From Herbinix sp. (GTDB lineage: Bacteria > Bacillota > Clostridia > Lachnospirales > Lachnospiraceae), in assembly GCA_029240245.1 (NCBI GenBank), contig JARBTJ010000013.1, positions 62,001-126,000 of the forward strand: a stretch of 64,000 bases of DNA. The letters are read 5' to 3'. Shown here piece by piece: positions 19,931 to 29,052 of the stretch. How positions within the stretch are numbered: the stretch's first letter is position 1; each line of letters begins with the position of its first letter. Position numbers and translations under genes: made by a program. A model generated the notes under the pieces. The model saw nothing but the letters and a program-made list of their open reading frames with translations, searched no databases and was not told the DNA's origin.

Positions 19931-21430
19931 ATGGGCAAGGATAAGGATGAAGAGGCATTTGATTTAGACAGTGATTCGCAGTTCAATGATAATTTTTTAA
20001 AGAATATCGACAAGGTGTTAAATGATACCGATGTGATCGATCATGAACCAGCGAACCTGGCAGATAGAAATCAGGATGATGCAACGAAAGATAGCAGCAA
20101 TTATGCAGAAAATAATATGAGTACCAGCGAGGAAAGTGAAGTTCTCCAAAGGTATCCGGAAGGGGATAACGAAGAATCTGGTTTTGAAGATGAACTTACT
20201 AATATTAGTGCTTCGCTTGCGAAACAGATTTGTGAGGAACTTAATATGAATACAGAAGATATTTCAAAAACAAAGCGTAAAAAGATGCCCCGTTGGCAGA
20301 AAATTGTTAATATTGTCAGTGTGGTTTTGCTGATACTTGTTGCAAGTGGATTATTCTTGGGTATGACAAAGCCCGGACATAAGCTGCTGCTTAAAGTTGG
20401 TGTTAATCTGGGTGGTAAGATCTGGGCTACCTGGACCAAGGATTTTGATGATGACAAGGATCTGGTGGAGGATACCGACTTTTTAGAAGAAGATGATTAT
20501 GAATCGGATCATCCAGAAGCAGATTTAAGTCAGGTTATCTGGCCGGATCATCCTGGTGACGGAAGACATGAGGATGGTGTATACAATATTCTATTACTGG
20601 GAGAGGAATCGATCGGATCAGAATCCTCCAGAGGAAGAACGGATGTAATTATCATTGCTACCCTTAATGTTAATCAAAAAGCCGTAAGGCTGACTTCTCT
20701 GCTCAGGGATACTTTGGTACAAATTCCCGGATATAAAGAGAATAAATTAAATTCTGCATATGAAAAAGGTGGTCTGGAGTTATTGTATCAGACAATTTCC
20801 ATGAATTTTGACATTCGTCTGGACGGTGCAGTCATGGTTAACTTTAAGAATTTTGAAAAGATCGTTGACCGTCTTGGTGGCCTGGAATTAACCTTAACTT
20901 CAGGAGAAGCCAAATATTTAAATAAAACCAATTATATCTCTGATAAGAAAAACAGAACCGTAGTAGAAGGCACACAGCATATGAATGGTAATCAGGTACT
21001 TGGTTATGCCCGTATTCGTAAAAGAGCTACTATTACCGGTAATAATAATGACTACGGAAGAACGGACCGTCACCGTATTGTATTAAATGCAATCTTTGAG
21101 AAATATAAAACAAAGAGTAAGGTGGAACTTGCAGGCTTAATGCTCGGCATTCTGCCTATGATTACTACTGATATTGACCAGAAGAATTTCGAATCTATGC
21201 TGAATACCTTTATCCAGATGGGCACTATGGAGATTGAGCAGTTACGATTACCCGCCAACGGGACCTTTACTGATAATATTGAAGTGCGCGGCATGGACGT
21301 ACTGATACCGGACTATGAAGAAAATGTAGATATTCTACATAATTTTGTCTTTGGTGAAGACAAAGTGGATACAGCAGAAAACACAGAGAGCTCAGAAAAT
21401 ACTAATAATGTAGAAATCAAGGATAACTAA
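19931..21430 (+). CDS. LytR-CpsA-Psr (LCP) family cell wall ligase
   Basis: 499 residues from ATG 19931 (AGGAGATG upstream). The first 120 residues are acidic and low in complexity, followed by one membrane segment at about 130-150 (IVNIVSVVLLILVASGLFLG) and a second acidic stretch. The LCP domain starts near 210: GRTDVIIIATLN, SLLRDTLVQIPG, and the arginine motif YGRTDRHR. LCP enzymes attach undecaprenyl-linked glycopolymers to peptidoglycan outside the membrane. The long charged cytoplasmic tail is larger than usual. Its 3' end is partly echoed in the following repeat-rich gap. Confidence 0.92.
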   Translation: MGKDKDEEAFDLDSDSQFNDNFLKNIDKVLNDTDVIDHEPANLADRNQDDATKDSSNYAENNMSTSEESEVLQRYPEGDNEESGFEDELTNISASLAKQICEELNMNTEDISKTKRKKMPRWQKIVNIVSVVLLILVASGLFLGMTKPGHKLLLKVGVNLGGKIWATWTKDFDDDKDLVEDTDFLEEDDYESDHPEADLSQVIWPDHPGDGRHEDGVYNILLLGEESIGSESSRGRTDVIIIATLNVNQKAVRLTSLLRDTLVQIPGYKENKLNSAYEKGGLELLYQTISMNFDIRLDGAVMVNFKNFEKIVDRLGGLELTLTSGEAKYLNKTNYISDKKNRTVVEGTQHMNGNQVLGYARIRKRATITGNNNDYGRTDRHRIVLNAIFEKYKTKSKVELAGLMLGILPMITTDIDQKNFESMLNTFIQMGTMEIEQLRLPANGTFTDNIEVRGMDVLIPDYEENVDILHNFVFGEDKVDTAENTESSENTNNVEIKDN

Positions 21431-21605
21431 GAAAAACCAAGGAAAACCAAGGAAAACCAAGACAACTAGGACAGTAAGAAAAAATAGAAAGCAAAGAGAC
21501 TAAGAGAGTTCAGAAAAAGTAGAAACCATGTAAATTCAAAATAGTCGAAAACAAAGATAACTATAAAAAACCAAGAAAAACTAAGAAAAACTAAGAAAAT
21601 TCGTA
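21431..21605 (+). repeat. A-rich, T-poor degenerate array after the LCP gene
   Basis: Units of about 10 bases, such as AAAACCAAGG three times near 21433 and AAAAACTAAG three times near 21571. In between, GAGAGYTCAGAAAA from the end of the LCP coding sequence (21386) recurs at 21504, and the sequence around the stop codon recurs near 21556. No start codon with a ribosome binding site is present. Confidence 0.75.
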
Positions 21606-21667
21606 AAAGCGGTGCAGATAGTGCACCGGCTAATGAATCAGTGACAAAATTATACCCAGTGAATATG

Positions 21668-21720
21668 AACGCATCAGGAAGTGGCTTCGTACAGAAGAAC
21701 GTATCAGCTCCTGATGCGTT
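21668..21720 (+). terminator. hairpin between the LCP and M23 genes
   Basis: AACGCATCAGGA (21668-21679) pairs perfectly with TCCTGATGCGTT (21709-21720), followed by TATCC. The U-run is weak. A smaller hairpin, GGTGCA/TGCACC, lies at 21611-21627. Confidence 0.5.
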
Positions 21721-21840
21721 TATCCTGCCTTAGGAATACCTTAAGGTGATTTGTTATAATACCGTATCAAAACTCATATAATTAGGTGTCCCGGTAAGTG
21801 GAAAAGCTTATCCGGAGTCATAAAGAAATGTGGTGCTGAT

Positions 21841-22791
21841 ATGGTGAGGTATAAAAAAAGAAGATATGTCCGGATGGCTAGGTATTCCTCCGGAGGCTTG
21901 AGTTCCGGTATGAAAATAACAGCCTTGATTTATGCTTTATCGTTGTTTATAGTTTTATATATAACGGGTCATGGATTAAAGTTGTTAAATACAGAGCTAT
22001 TAATTAGGAGTGTTAAGCAGAACGGCATCAATTACGATGCCTTTCGAAGCTTTGAAGTGACGGAGCAAATGCTTAAAACTTCAAAGCAGCGGATGGATCA
22101 TGTTTTAAAACAAAATTCTGTATTAGATCGTAAAATGTATATGGATTCCATCGGATATTTGACCTTTTGTATCATGGCCTCCGATTATCGGTCAGAGGAC
22201 TTTGGTAAATTTGATGAAGCAATCTTTTTACGAGGAATACCAAAGATAGCGGGAACACCCGGCTTTCAGGAGCTGTATAAGTATTATCTGGCAATACTTA
22301 CGGATATTACCTATTTTCCGGTACCCCGTGTTGAAGCGGATTATAAGGATATTACCTATACGGATACCTGGTATGGATTGCGAAAATACGGTGGAAACCG
22401 CAGGCATGAGGGAACGGATTTGATGGATCCCAATAATATTCGGGGCTTTTTTCCCATTATCAGTATGACGGATGGTGTGGTTGAAAATATGGGCTGGCTT
22501 GATAAGGGAGGCTATCGAATCGGTATTCGGGGCAAATCTGGCGCTTATTTTTATTATGCCCATTTAAATTCCTATGCACCCGGACTTAAGGCCGGTGATG
22601 AAGTAATTGCAGGGCAGCTCCTTGGTTTTATGGGGGATAGCGGTTATGGTCCGGAGGGGACCGTCGGCATGTTTGATGTTCATTTACATATGGGAATTTA
22701 TGTGTCTACCGATTCCGGTGAGATGAGTGTAAATCCGTATTGGGTTTTAAAAATGCTGGAGGATAACCGGACCAGCTATACATTTGAATAA
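21841..22791 (+). CDS. M23 family peptidase (LytM-type), membrane-anchored
   Basis: 316 residues with an N-terminal basic stretch and one membrane segment (about 25-45). The C-terminal M23 domain contains the zinc ligands as RRHEGTDLM (H-x3-D) and DVHLHMGIY (H-x-H), with YYAHLNSYAPGLKAGD between them. These enzymes cut peptide cross-bridges in peptidoglycan or act as regulators; all ligands are present here, so activity is plausible. The ribosome binding site is weak, leaving the start slightly uncertain. Confidence 0.85.
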   Translation: MVRYKKRRYVRMARYSSGGLSSGMKITALIYALSLFIVLYITGHGLKLLNTELLIRSVKQNGINYDAFRSFEVTEQMLKTSKQRMDHVLKQNSVLDRKMYMDSIGYLTFCIMASDYRSEDFGKFDEAIFLRGIPKIAGTPGFQELYKYYLAILTDITYFPVPRVEADYKDITYTDTWYGLRKYGGNRRHEGTDLMDPNNIRGFFPIISMTDGVVENMGWLDKGGYRIGIRGKSGAYFYYAHLNSYAPGLKAGDEVIAGQLLGFMGDSGYGPEGTVGMFDVHLHMGIYVSTDSGEMSVNPYWVLKMLEDNRTSYTFE

Positions 22792-22881
22792 AATACTTTA
22801 TATCTTACAAGAATCTATGGTATAATTAATGGCACTTATGTGACAAGATAAGATAAAAGCTACTGAGAAACAGGTGATTAG

Positions 22882-24069
22882 ATGGAAGTATATTTGGACA
22901 ATTCAGCAACAACAAAAATTACAGACAGTGTTAGGGACCGTATGATTAAGGTGTTATATGAAGACTACGGAAACCCTTCCTCCATGCACCGGATGGGTGT
23001 TAAGGCCGAGCAATACATGAAGGAAGCAGCTGCAAGCATTGCTAAATGTATGAAGGTGGAGCCCAAGGAACTTATTTTTACTTCCGGAGGCACCGAAGCC
23101 AACAATCTGGCTGTCATTGGGGCAGCCCTGGCTAATAAGCGAAGGGGAAATCATATCATTACCACAAGAGTTGAACACCCTTCCGTTCATCAGCCTTTAT
23201 TATTCCTTGAAGAAAACGGTTTTGAGGTCAGCTTTGCGCCTGTGGATGAGACAGGAAAGTTGATCCGGGAAAAACTGTATGATCTGATAAAAGAGAATAC
23301 GATTTTGGTATCTGTTATGTATGTCAATAATGAAATCGGGGCAGTACAGGATATTGATGAACTTTCCTTAGAACTCAAGAAACGGAAAAAGGACATTATT
23401 TTTCATGTAGACGGTGTACAAGCCTTCGGTAAATATCGTATCTATCCAAAGCGAGAGGGCATTGATTTATTTACCTTCAGCGGTCATAAGATACACGGAC
23501 CGAAAGGAATTGGCTGCTTATATGTCAATGATAAGATAAGAATAAACCCGTTGATTTTCGGCGGTGGACATCAAAGAGGACTTCGTTCCGGTACAGAAAA
23601 TGTGCCTGCAATCGCCGGTTTGGGACAGGCAGTTGAAGAATTATATATGGATTTTGATACCAAGATAGCAAGGATGTACGAGTTAAAGCGTTATTTCCTG
23701 AAGGAAGTCAGCACCATCGAAGGTGTAAGTATCAATGGTTTACCGAAGGAATGTACCGGAGAATTTGAAACGGAGCAATTAAAAAAGACGGCCCCTCACA
23801 TCATGAATGTTAGTTTTCAGGGGGTACGCAGCGAGGTACTTCTTCATTCACTGGAGGAGAAAGGAGTCTATGTATCCGCCGGTTCTGCCTGCAGCTCCCA
23901 TCATCCGACACCAAGTGTAACATTGTCGGCCATCGGTCTGGATAAGAATTTAATGGACTCCACACTTCGCTTTTCCATGTCAGAGCTTACAACCAGGGAA
24001 GAGATTGAATATACGTTAGTACAAATTAAGGAAATAATACCAAAGCTGCGCCGTTATACAAGAAAATAA
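22882..24069 (+). CDS. cysteine desulfurase (NifS/IscS family)
   Basis: 395 residues. The PLP lysine lies in FSGHKIHGPKGIGCLYV; the catalytic cysteine is in SAGSACSSHHPTPS; the N-terminus VYLDNSATTKI is typical. It moves sulfur from cysteine to acceptor proteins as a persulfide. thiI begins 78 bases downstream, so the expected acceptor is ThiI, for 4-thiouridine in tRNA and perhaps thiamine thiazole synthesis. Confidence 0.93.
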   Translation: MEVYLDNSATTKITDSVRDRMIKVLYEDYGNPSSMHRMGVKAEQYMKEAAASIAKCMKVEPKELIFTSGGTEANNLAVIGAALANKRRGNHIITTRVEHPSVHQPLLFLEENGFEVSFAPVDETGKLIREKLYDLIKENTILVSVMYVNNEIGAVQDIDELSLELKKRKKDIIFHVDGVQAFGKYRIYPKREGIDLFTFSGHKIHGPKGIGCLYVNDKIRINPLIFGGGHQRGLRSGTENVPAIAGLGQAVEELYMDFDTKIARMYELKRYFLKEVSTIEGVSINGLPKECTGEFETEQLKKTAPHIMNVSFQGVRSEVLLHSLEEKGVYVSAGSACSSHHPTPSVTLSAIGLDKNLMDSTLRFSMSELTTREEIEYTLVQIKEIIPKLRRYTRK

Positions 24070-24147
24070 ACGTTAGGAGCAAAATGAGTTCAGATTCTAT
24101 AACAAAAGCAATAGAATTGTCGGCTCTTTAGAATCGGAGGATAAAAA

Positions 24148-25323
24148 ATGTTTAAAGCCTTTTTATTAAAATACGCAGAGATCGGCTTGAAGGGCAATAA
24201 CCGCTATCTGTTTGAAAATGCGCTACGCGACCGCGTGAGGGAAGCCTTAGCGCCTTTGGGTGAATTTGTTGTAAGCAAAGAGCAGGGACGAATCTTTATA
24301 GAATGTCCTGAGGTGTATGATTACGAGGAATCGGTATCAGCTCTTAAGAAAGTGTTTGGTATTTGGTCTATCTGCCCCGTCGTCGTGATTGAAAGCTCGG
24401 AATGGGACTCGTTAACCAAGGGTGTGGGCGATTATGTTGAAGCCATGTATCCGGAGCGTCATTTTACCTTTAAGGTAGAGGCTAAGCGTGCAGATAAGAA
24501 TTATCCTCGTACTTCCCCCGAAATATGCATCGAAATGGGAGCTTACCTACTAAAGCGTTTTCCCGAAATGAAGGTGGATGTTCATAATCCTTCGGTACGT
24601 ATTACGGTTGAGGTTCGTACCAAATCCTATGTGTACTCTATTGTCATCCCGGGCCTTGGCGGAATGCCGGTGGGAACCAACGGGAAGGCCATGCTTTTAC
24701 TATCCGGCGGTATTGACAGTCCGGTAGCCGGTTATATGATATCCAAAAGAGGCGTTTCCATGGCAGCTACTTATTTTCATGCACCGCCGTATACCAGTGA
24801 CCGTGCAAAGCAGAAGGTCGTGGATCTAGCCGATAAGATATCTAAGTATACCGGAAAGCTTAATTTGTATGTGGTGAATTTCACCGATATCCAGCTTTAT
24901 ATTTATGAACAGTGTCCTCATGAAGAGCTTACCATCATCATGAGAAGATATATGATGAAGATTGCAGAGAAGTTGGCTGAAAAAGAAAACTGCCTCGGTC
25001 TTGTTACAGGGGAAAGTATTGGACAGGTTGCCAGTCAGACAATGCATAGTCTTGCAGCAACCAATGAAGTGTGTACCCTGCCGGTTTACCGTCCTCTGAT
25101 TGCTTTGGATAAACAGGAAATTGTAGAAATTGCACAACGAATTGATACTTTCGAGATTTCGATACAGCCGTTCGAGGACTGCTGTACTATTTTTGTGGCA
25201 AAGCATCCGGTGACGAAGCCAAATTTAAAGACTATTCGTCATTCCGAGATGAAGCTGCAGGATAAAATTGACGAGTTGGTGGAAACTGCCCTGAATACGG
25301 TAGAAATCATACCAATCGGCTAA
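24148..25323 (+). CDS. thiI: tRNA sulfurtransferase ThiI
   Basis: 391 residues without the C-terminal rhodanese domain, as is usual in firmicutes. The N-terminal ferredoxin-like and THUMP domains span about 1-165. The PP-loop is LLSGGIDSPVAGYM. A conserved cysteine lies in EDCCTIFVAKHP. ThiI adenylates U8 of tRNA and inserts sulfur delivered by the cysteine desulfurase encoded just upstream. GGAGG precedes the ATG at good spacing. Confidence 0.95.
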   Translation: MFKAFLLKYAEIGLKGNNRYLFENALRDRVREALAPLGEFVVSKEQGRIFIECPEVYDYEESVSALKKVFGIWSICPVVVIESSEWDSLTKGVGDYVEAMYPERHFTFKVEAKRADKNYPRTSPEICIEMGAYLLKRFPEMKVDVHNPSVRITVEVRTKSYVYSIVIPGLGGMPVGTNGKAMLLLSGGIDSPVAGYMISKRGVSMAATYFHAPPYTSDRAKQKVVDLADKISKYTGKLNLYVVNFTDIQLYIYEQCPHEELTIIMRRYMMKIAEKLAEKENCLGLVTGESIGQVASQTMHSLAATNEVCTLPVYRPLIALDKQEIVEIAQRIDTFEISIQPFEDCCTIFVAKHPVTKPNLKTIRHSEMKLQDKIDELVETALNTVEIIPIG

Positions 25324-25549
25324 AGTGGTAAATTAAGATTGGTTCGGGTGTCATATTTCTATATTAGGCAAAGTTATGAATATGGGAGCCTATATATCCA
25401 TATTTATTAATTGATTTGATATATGATATCTGAACCAATTATAAACCATCGTAGGATATACCCGAATAATCTTTGAGTGCTTATATTTTGCACAGAGGCA
25501 GAGCGAATTCTGAGTTTTCCATAAATCGGATTTTCGAATAGGTTTGGAC

Positions 25550-25578
25550 AAAAAAAGAGCTGCCACTATGGACAACCC
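25550..25578 (-). terminator. intrinsic terminator of the HPr-like gene
   Basis: On the minus strand GGGTTGTCC (25578-25570) pairs with GGCAGCTC (25564-25557) with one bulged T and two wobbles, followed by seven T. Confidence 0.55.
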
Positions 25579-25600
25579 CCTTAATAAGTAACCTTTTCAA

Positions 25601-25834
25601 TTATTCAACAATGTAAGGCTTTAATACGGCTAGAATTTGATCCATTGTCTCATCGCTGTGGACGTTTAAATCAATATTCTTTGATAAATCAAGACTAAAG
25701 ATACCCATGATGGATTTTGCATCTATAACGTATCTGCCGGAAACCAAATCAAAATCGGAATCAAATTTAGTAACGTCATTAACAAAAGCTTTTACCTTGT
25801 CAATTGAATTTAATGATATTTTAACTGTTTTCAT
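25601..25834 (-). CDS. HPr-like protein lacking the phospho-histidine
   Basis: 77 residues with the HPr fold pattern: the segment DAKSIMGIFSLDLSKN aligns with the Ser46 region (KSIMGV) of HPr. At the His15 position the sequence is LNSIDKVKAF, with no histidine, so it cannot carry phosphate for the PTS in the normal way. It resembles Crh of Bacillus in keeping Ser46 without His15. It has its own promoter, a strong AAAGGAGGAG and a terminator, with no PTS genes nearby. A purely regulatory role is plausible. Confidence 0.8.
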   Translation of the reverse strand: MKTVKISLNSIDKVKAFVNDVTKFDSDFDLVSGRYVIDAKSIMGIFSLDLSKNIDLNVHSDETMDQILAVLKPYIVE

Positions 25835-25866
25835 GATACAACTCCTCCTTTATTCAGTATAGTTAT

Positions 25867-25895
25867 ATACTATATTTTAACATATTAAAAGTCAA
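25867..25895 (-). promoter_or_regulatory. promoter of the HPr-like gene
   Basis: On the minus strand TTGACT (25895-25890), 17 bases, then TAGTAT (25872-25867), about 30 bases before the start codon. Confidence 0.6.
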
Positions 25896-25978
25896 TATAC
25901 AAAGTTCATAAAAAGTTTGAGGAAAAGTTGTATAGGTAATAGATTTATTTAAGTATAAAAGAAAGGATAAGTAATTGA

Positions 25979-27316
25979 ATGAAGAAGACAGCAGCATTTT
26001 TAAGTCTTGGATGCAAAGTAAATTCCTACGAGACTGAGGCAATGCGCACAATGTTTGAAACTGCCGGCTATGATATCGTTGATTTCAAGGAGCAGGCAGA
26101 TGTATATGTGGTTAATACCTGTACGGTTACCAATATCGCTGACCGTAAATCACGTCAGATGCTTCACCAGGCGAAAAAAAGAAATCCGGAAGCAGTTATC
26201 GCTGCAGTCGGTTGTTATGTACAAGCAGCTGAGGAAGCACTGATGGAGGATAGCTCCGTTGATATCGTACTGGGAAATAATAAAAAATCGGATATTGTTG
26301 CTCTGGTTGAACGTTATATGGAAAGCAGAGAAAAAGAGGAACTGATCACTGATATCGGTGAAGAGCAGGAATATGAAGCTCTAAGCGTAAGCACTACCAC
26401 GGAGAAGACAAGAGCCTTTGTCAAAATACAGGATGGCTGTAACCGGTTCTGCTCCTATTGCATAATACCCTATGTCAGGGGAAGGGTCAGAAGCAGAAAA
26501 GAAGAGGATATACTGTCTGAAATAAAACAGCTTGCAGAGAAAGGATATAAAGAAATTGTTTTCACCGGAATTCATATTTCCTCCTACGGTACGGACTGGA
26601 ACCTGGAGGTTGTAAAAAATCCGGATAGAATGCCGCTGGCTGATTTGATTGTTAAGGTTGCACAGATTGAAGAGATTGAACGAATACGCTTAGGTTCACT
26701 GGAACCCGGAATTATAACTGAGAAATTTGTGCAGGTGATAGCCGGAGTAAAGCAATTCTGCCCCCATTTCCATCTTTCCCTACAAAGCGGTAGCGATACC
26801 GTCTTACACCGTATGAATCGTAAATACACGTCGGATGAATTTTTTCAAAAGGTTCTTCTTATAAAAGAATATTTCGACCTGCCCAGCTTTACGACAGACG
26901 TAATCGTCGGTTTTCCGGGGGAAACCGATAAAGAATTTGAGGAGACCAAGCATTTTGTGCAAAAAATTGGATTTTCCCACATTCATGTATTTAAATATTC
27001 GAAGAGAGCAGGGACGCGAGCAGCCGATATGCCGGACCAGATACCTGAAGATATCAAGAATAACCGAAGCGATGAGTTGATCGCAGTGTCAGAAACTATG
27101 TCTCAAGAATATAAAACTTTATTTATGGGTAGAATAGAGAAAATTCTTGTGGAAGAGGAAACTGAAGTTAAGGGTAAAATTTATCAGATTGGGCATAATG
27201 AAAGATATTTAAGGTTGGCTGTCGAAGACAGCCGGGACCTAACCAATTCCGTAGTCAAGGCCAGGGTATGTAAAAGATTAACGGATGAAATTCTGCTTTG
27301 TGAAATAACTAATTGA
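25979..27316 (+). CDS. mtaB: tRNA t6A37 methylthiotransferase MtaB
   Basis: 445 residues. The N-terminal methylthiotransferase domain begins FLSLGCKVNSYETEAM with further cysteines in VVNTCTVTNIAD and AVGCYVQ. The radical SAM cluster is DGCNRFCSYCIIPYVRGRVRSR. A C-terminal TRAM-like region follows. SLGCKVN plus NTCTVT separates MtaB from MiaB. It adds a methylthio group to t6A37 of tRNAs reading ANN codons, using two 4Fe-4S clusters. It diverges from the HPr-like gene. Confidence 0.93.
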   Translation: MKKTAAFLSLGCKVNSYETEAMRTMFETAGYDIVDFKEQADVYVVNTCTVTNIADRKSRQMLHQAKKRNPEAVIAAVGCYVQAAEEALMEDSSVDIVLGNNKKSDIVALVERYMESREKEELITDIGEEQEYEALSVSTTTEKTRAFVKIQDGCNRFCSYCIIPYVRGRVRSRKEEDILSEIKQLAEKGYKEIVFTGIHISSYGTDWNLEVVKNPDRMPLADLIVKVAQIEEIERIRLGSLEPGIITEKFVQVIAGVKQFCPHFHLSLQSGSDTVLHRMNRKYTSDEFFQKVLLIKEYFDLPSFTTDVIVGFPGETDKEFEETKHFVQKIGFSHIHVFKYSKRAGTRAADMPDQIPEDIKNNRSDELIAVSETMSQEYKTLFMGRIEKILVEEETEVKGKIYQIGHNERYLRLAVEDSRDLTNSVVKARVCKRLTDEILLCEITN

Positions 27317-27436
27317 ATTTTTCTGCCAAATATATTAATATATAAATTAATAGTACATTATTACTGGTAAATTTATGTGTTATGGGTAAATATTTGAAAT
27401 AGATTTTTATATTACAATGAATAAGGAAGTGATTCA

Positions 27437-27712
27437 ATGCAGAAATTTAACAATACGCAGTATTTTAGAGTACAAAAGGAAACTGAAGTAGTAGTCCGGG
27501 ATGTAATACATTCCGTTTATGAAGCTCTCACCGAGAAGGGTTATAATCCTGTTAACCAGATCGTAGGATATGTAATGTCGGGCGATCCGACCTACATAAC
27601 GAGCCATAAAGGTGCTCGCAGTTTGATTATGAAGGTGGAACGTGATGAAATTATTGAAGAATTGTTGCGTTTCTACATTGATAAAAATATCAATCAGAAA
27701 AGCACCGGCTAA
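27437..27712 (+). CDS. IreB family regulatory protein (UPF0297)
   Basis: 91 residues with the family pattern [22 protein letters not shown], then [27 protein letters not shown]. In enterococci IreB is a phosphorylation target of the IreK kinase and affects cephalosporin resistance. It leads a conserved clostridial cluster with yqgF, a DUF1292 gene and a fur-type gene. Confidence 0.93.
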   Translation: MQKFNNTQYFRVQKETEVVVRDVIHSVYEALTEKGYNPVNQIVGYVMSGDPTYITSHKGARSLIMKVERDEIIEELLRFYIDKNINQKSTG

Positions 27713-27733
27713 AACAAGGGAGAAATACAAAAT

Positions 27734-28174
27734 ATGAGAATAATGGGGCTGGATTACGGCTCTGTGACCGTAGGTGTAGCAATCAGTGATGCACTTTTAT
27801 TAACGGCGCAGGGTATTGAGGTCATTCGCAGAAAACAGGAAAACAAACTTCGTCAGACCTTAGCTCGGATTGAGGCATTGATTTCGGAATATGAGGTAGA
27901 TAAAATTGTAGTGGGATATCCCAAACATTTGAACAATACCATAGGAGAAAGAGCTGTAAAATCGGAGGAGTTCGCTGAAAAACTAAGACAGAGAACTAAT
28001 CTTGAGGTTATTTTGTGGGATGAACGCTTAACAACGGTTGCAGCCCATCAAGTGCTTTCCCAAAGCAAACTGAATGACAGGGATAAAGCCATGGTCGTGG
28101 ATAAGCTTGCTGCGGTTTTAATACTACAGGGATATCTGGATAATTTAAACCTAAAGAAAAACGGAGAAATATAA
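27734..28174 (+). CDS. YqgF/RuvX family nuclease (pre-16S rRNA or Holliday junction)
   Basis: 146 residues of RNase H-like fold: [18 protein letters not shown] with the first acidic residue, [18 protein letters not shown], and [15 protein letters not shown] with the later acidic residues. YqgF is proposed to process the 5' end of 16S rRNA or to resolve Holliday junctions. It starts 21 bases after the ireB-type gene. Confidence 0.93.
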   Translation: MRIMGLDYGSVTVGVAISDALLLTAQGIEVIRRKQENKLRQTLARIEALISEYEVDKIVVGYPKHLNNTIGERAVKSEEFAEKLRQRTNLEVILWDERLTTVAAHQVLSQSKLNDRDKAMVVDKLAAVLILQGYLDNLNLKKNGEI

Positions 28175-28209
28175 GAAAGTTAGTGATTCGGAAAGGTCTG
28201 GTACTATTT

Positions 28210-28482
28210 ATGGATAAGAAGCCTGATGAAATAATTTTTACAACGGAAAACGGTGAACAAGAGGTTTTTCGTGTATTGGAACAGACAAGACTGGGCGGAA
28301 CAGATTATCTGCTGGTCAGTACAACAAATGAAAACGAAGATGAGGAGGAAGCCCTCATTTTAAAAGATATTTCCAAGGATACCGACGAGGATGCAATTTA
28401 TGATATTGTCGAGGATGAAAAAGAACTTAGTCTGGTAGCGGAAATATTTCAAGAATTATTGGATGATATAGAATTATATTAA
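28210..28482 (+). CDS. DUF1292 protein (YrzB-like)
   Basis: 90 residues, very acidic. The pattern DEIIFTTENGEQEVFRVLEQTRLGGTDYLLV fits DUF1292. I prefer ATG 28210, since the alternative GTG 28183 adds residues absent in the family. It overlaps no neighbour and lies in the conserved ireB-yqgF-DUF1292 order. Function unknown. Confidence 0.85.
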   Translation: MDKKPDEIIFTTENGEQEVFRVLEQTRLGGTDYLLVSTTNENEDEEEALILKDISKDTDEDAIYDIVEDEKELSLVAEIFQELLDDIELY

Positions 28483-28520
28483 ATGCATGGATATATGAAA
28501 AGATGAAAATAGGTGATGAT

Positions 28521-28985
28521 ATGCCTGAAAATCAGGATCAATTCAAGAATTTATTAAAACAGAACGGACTTAAGGTGACTACCCAGCGCATAGCAATTCT
28601 GGAAGTGCTAAGTAACATGCCGGGCAAACATTTGACTGCGGAAGAAATCTACGATTATGTTAAAAAAAAGTATCCTGAAATAGGTCTAGCCACTGTTTAC
28701 CGAACAATTCAACTGTTATCGGAACTAAATGTAATAGATAAATTGAATTTGGATGATGGATATGTTCGCTATGAAATTGGTATGAAAAACCATAAGGAAG
28801 CGAGCCACCATCACCATCATTTAATATGTCTTGATTGCGGTGATATTTACGCATTTCAGGATGATTTGTTGGAAACTTTGGAGGAACGGATTAAAGATAC
28901 CTTGGGCTTTCAAGTAGTTGACCACGAGGTAAAACTATACGGTCACTGTAAAAAATGCTTGGGCAATTCAAACCATAGAATCTAA
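28521..28985 (+). CDS. Fur-family metalloregulator
   Basis: 154 residues from ATG 28521 with AGGTG five bases upstream. The winged helix spans about 10-75 (LKVTTQRIAILEVL, GLATVYRTIQLLSEL). The dimerisation domain has the histidine cluster SHHHHHLICLDCGD and a second pair HCKKC, giving two C-x2-C structural zinc pairs. Fur, Zur and PerR cannot be separated confidently by eye. The ferric or peroxide sensor role is therefore open. It follows the DUF1292 gene and precedes RNase J. Confidence 0.9.
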   Translation: MPENQDQFKNLLKQNGLKVTTQRIAILEVLSNMPGKHLTAEEIYDYVKKKYPEIGLATVYRTIQLLSELNVIDKLNLDDGYVRYEIGMKNHKEASHHHHHLICLDCGDIYAFQDDLLETLEERIKDTLGFQVVDHEVKLYGHCKKCLGNSNHRI

Positions 28986-29052
28986 ATTCATAGCATGCAC
29001 TTAGTTAATGGATAGAAAATGTACATAATAAACCATTGGAGGTGCAAATTTT

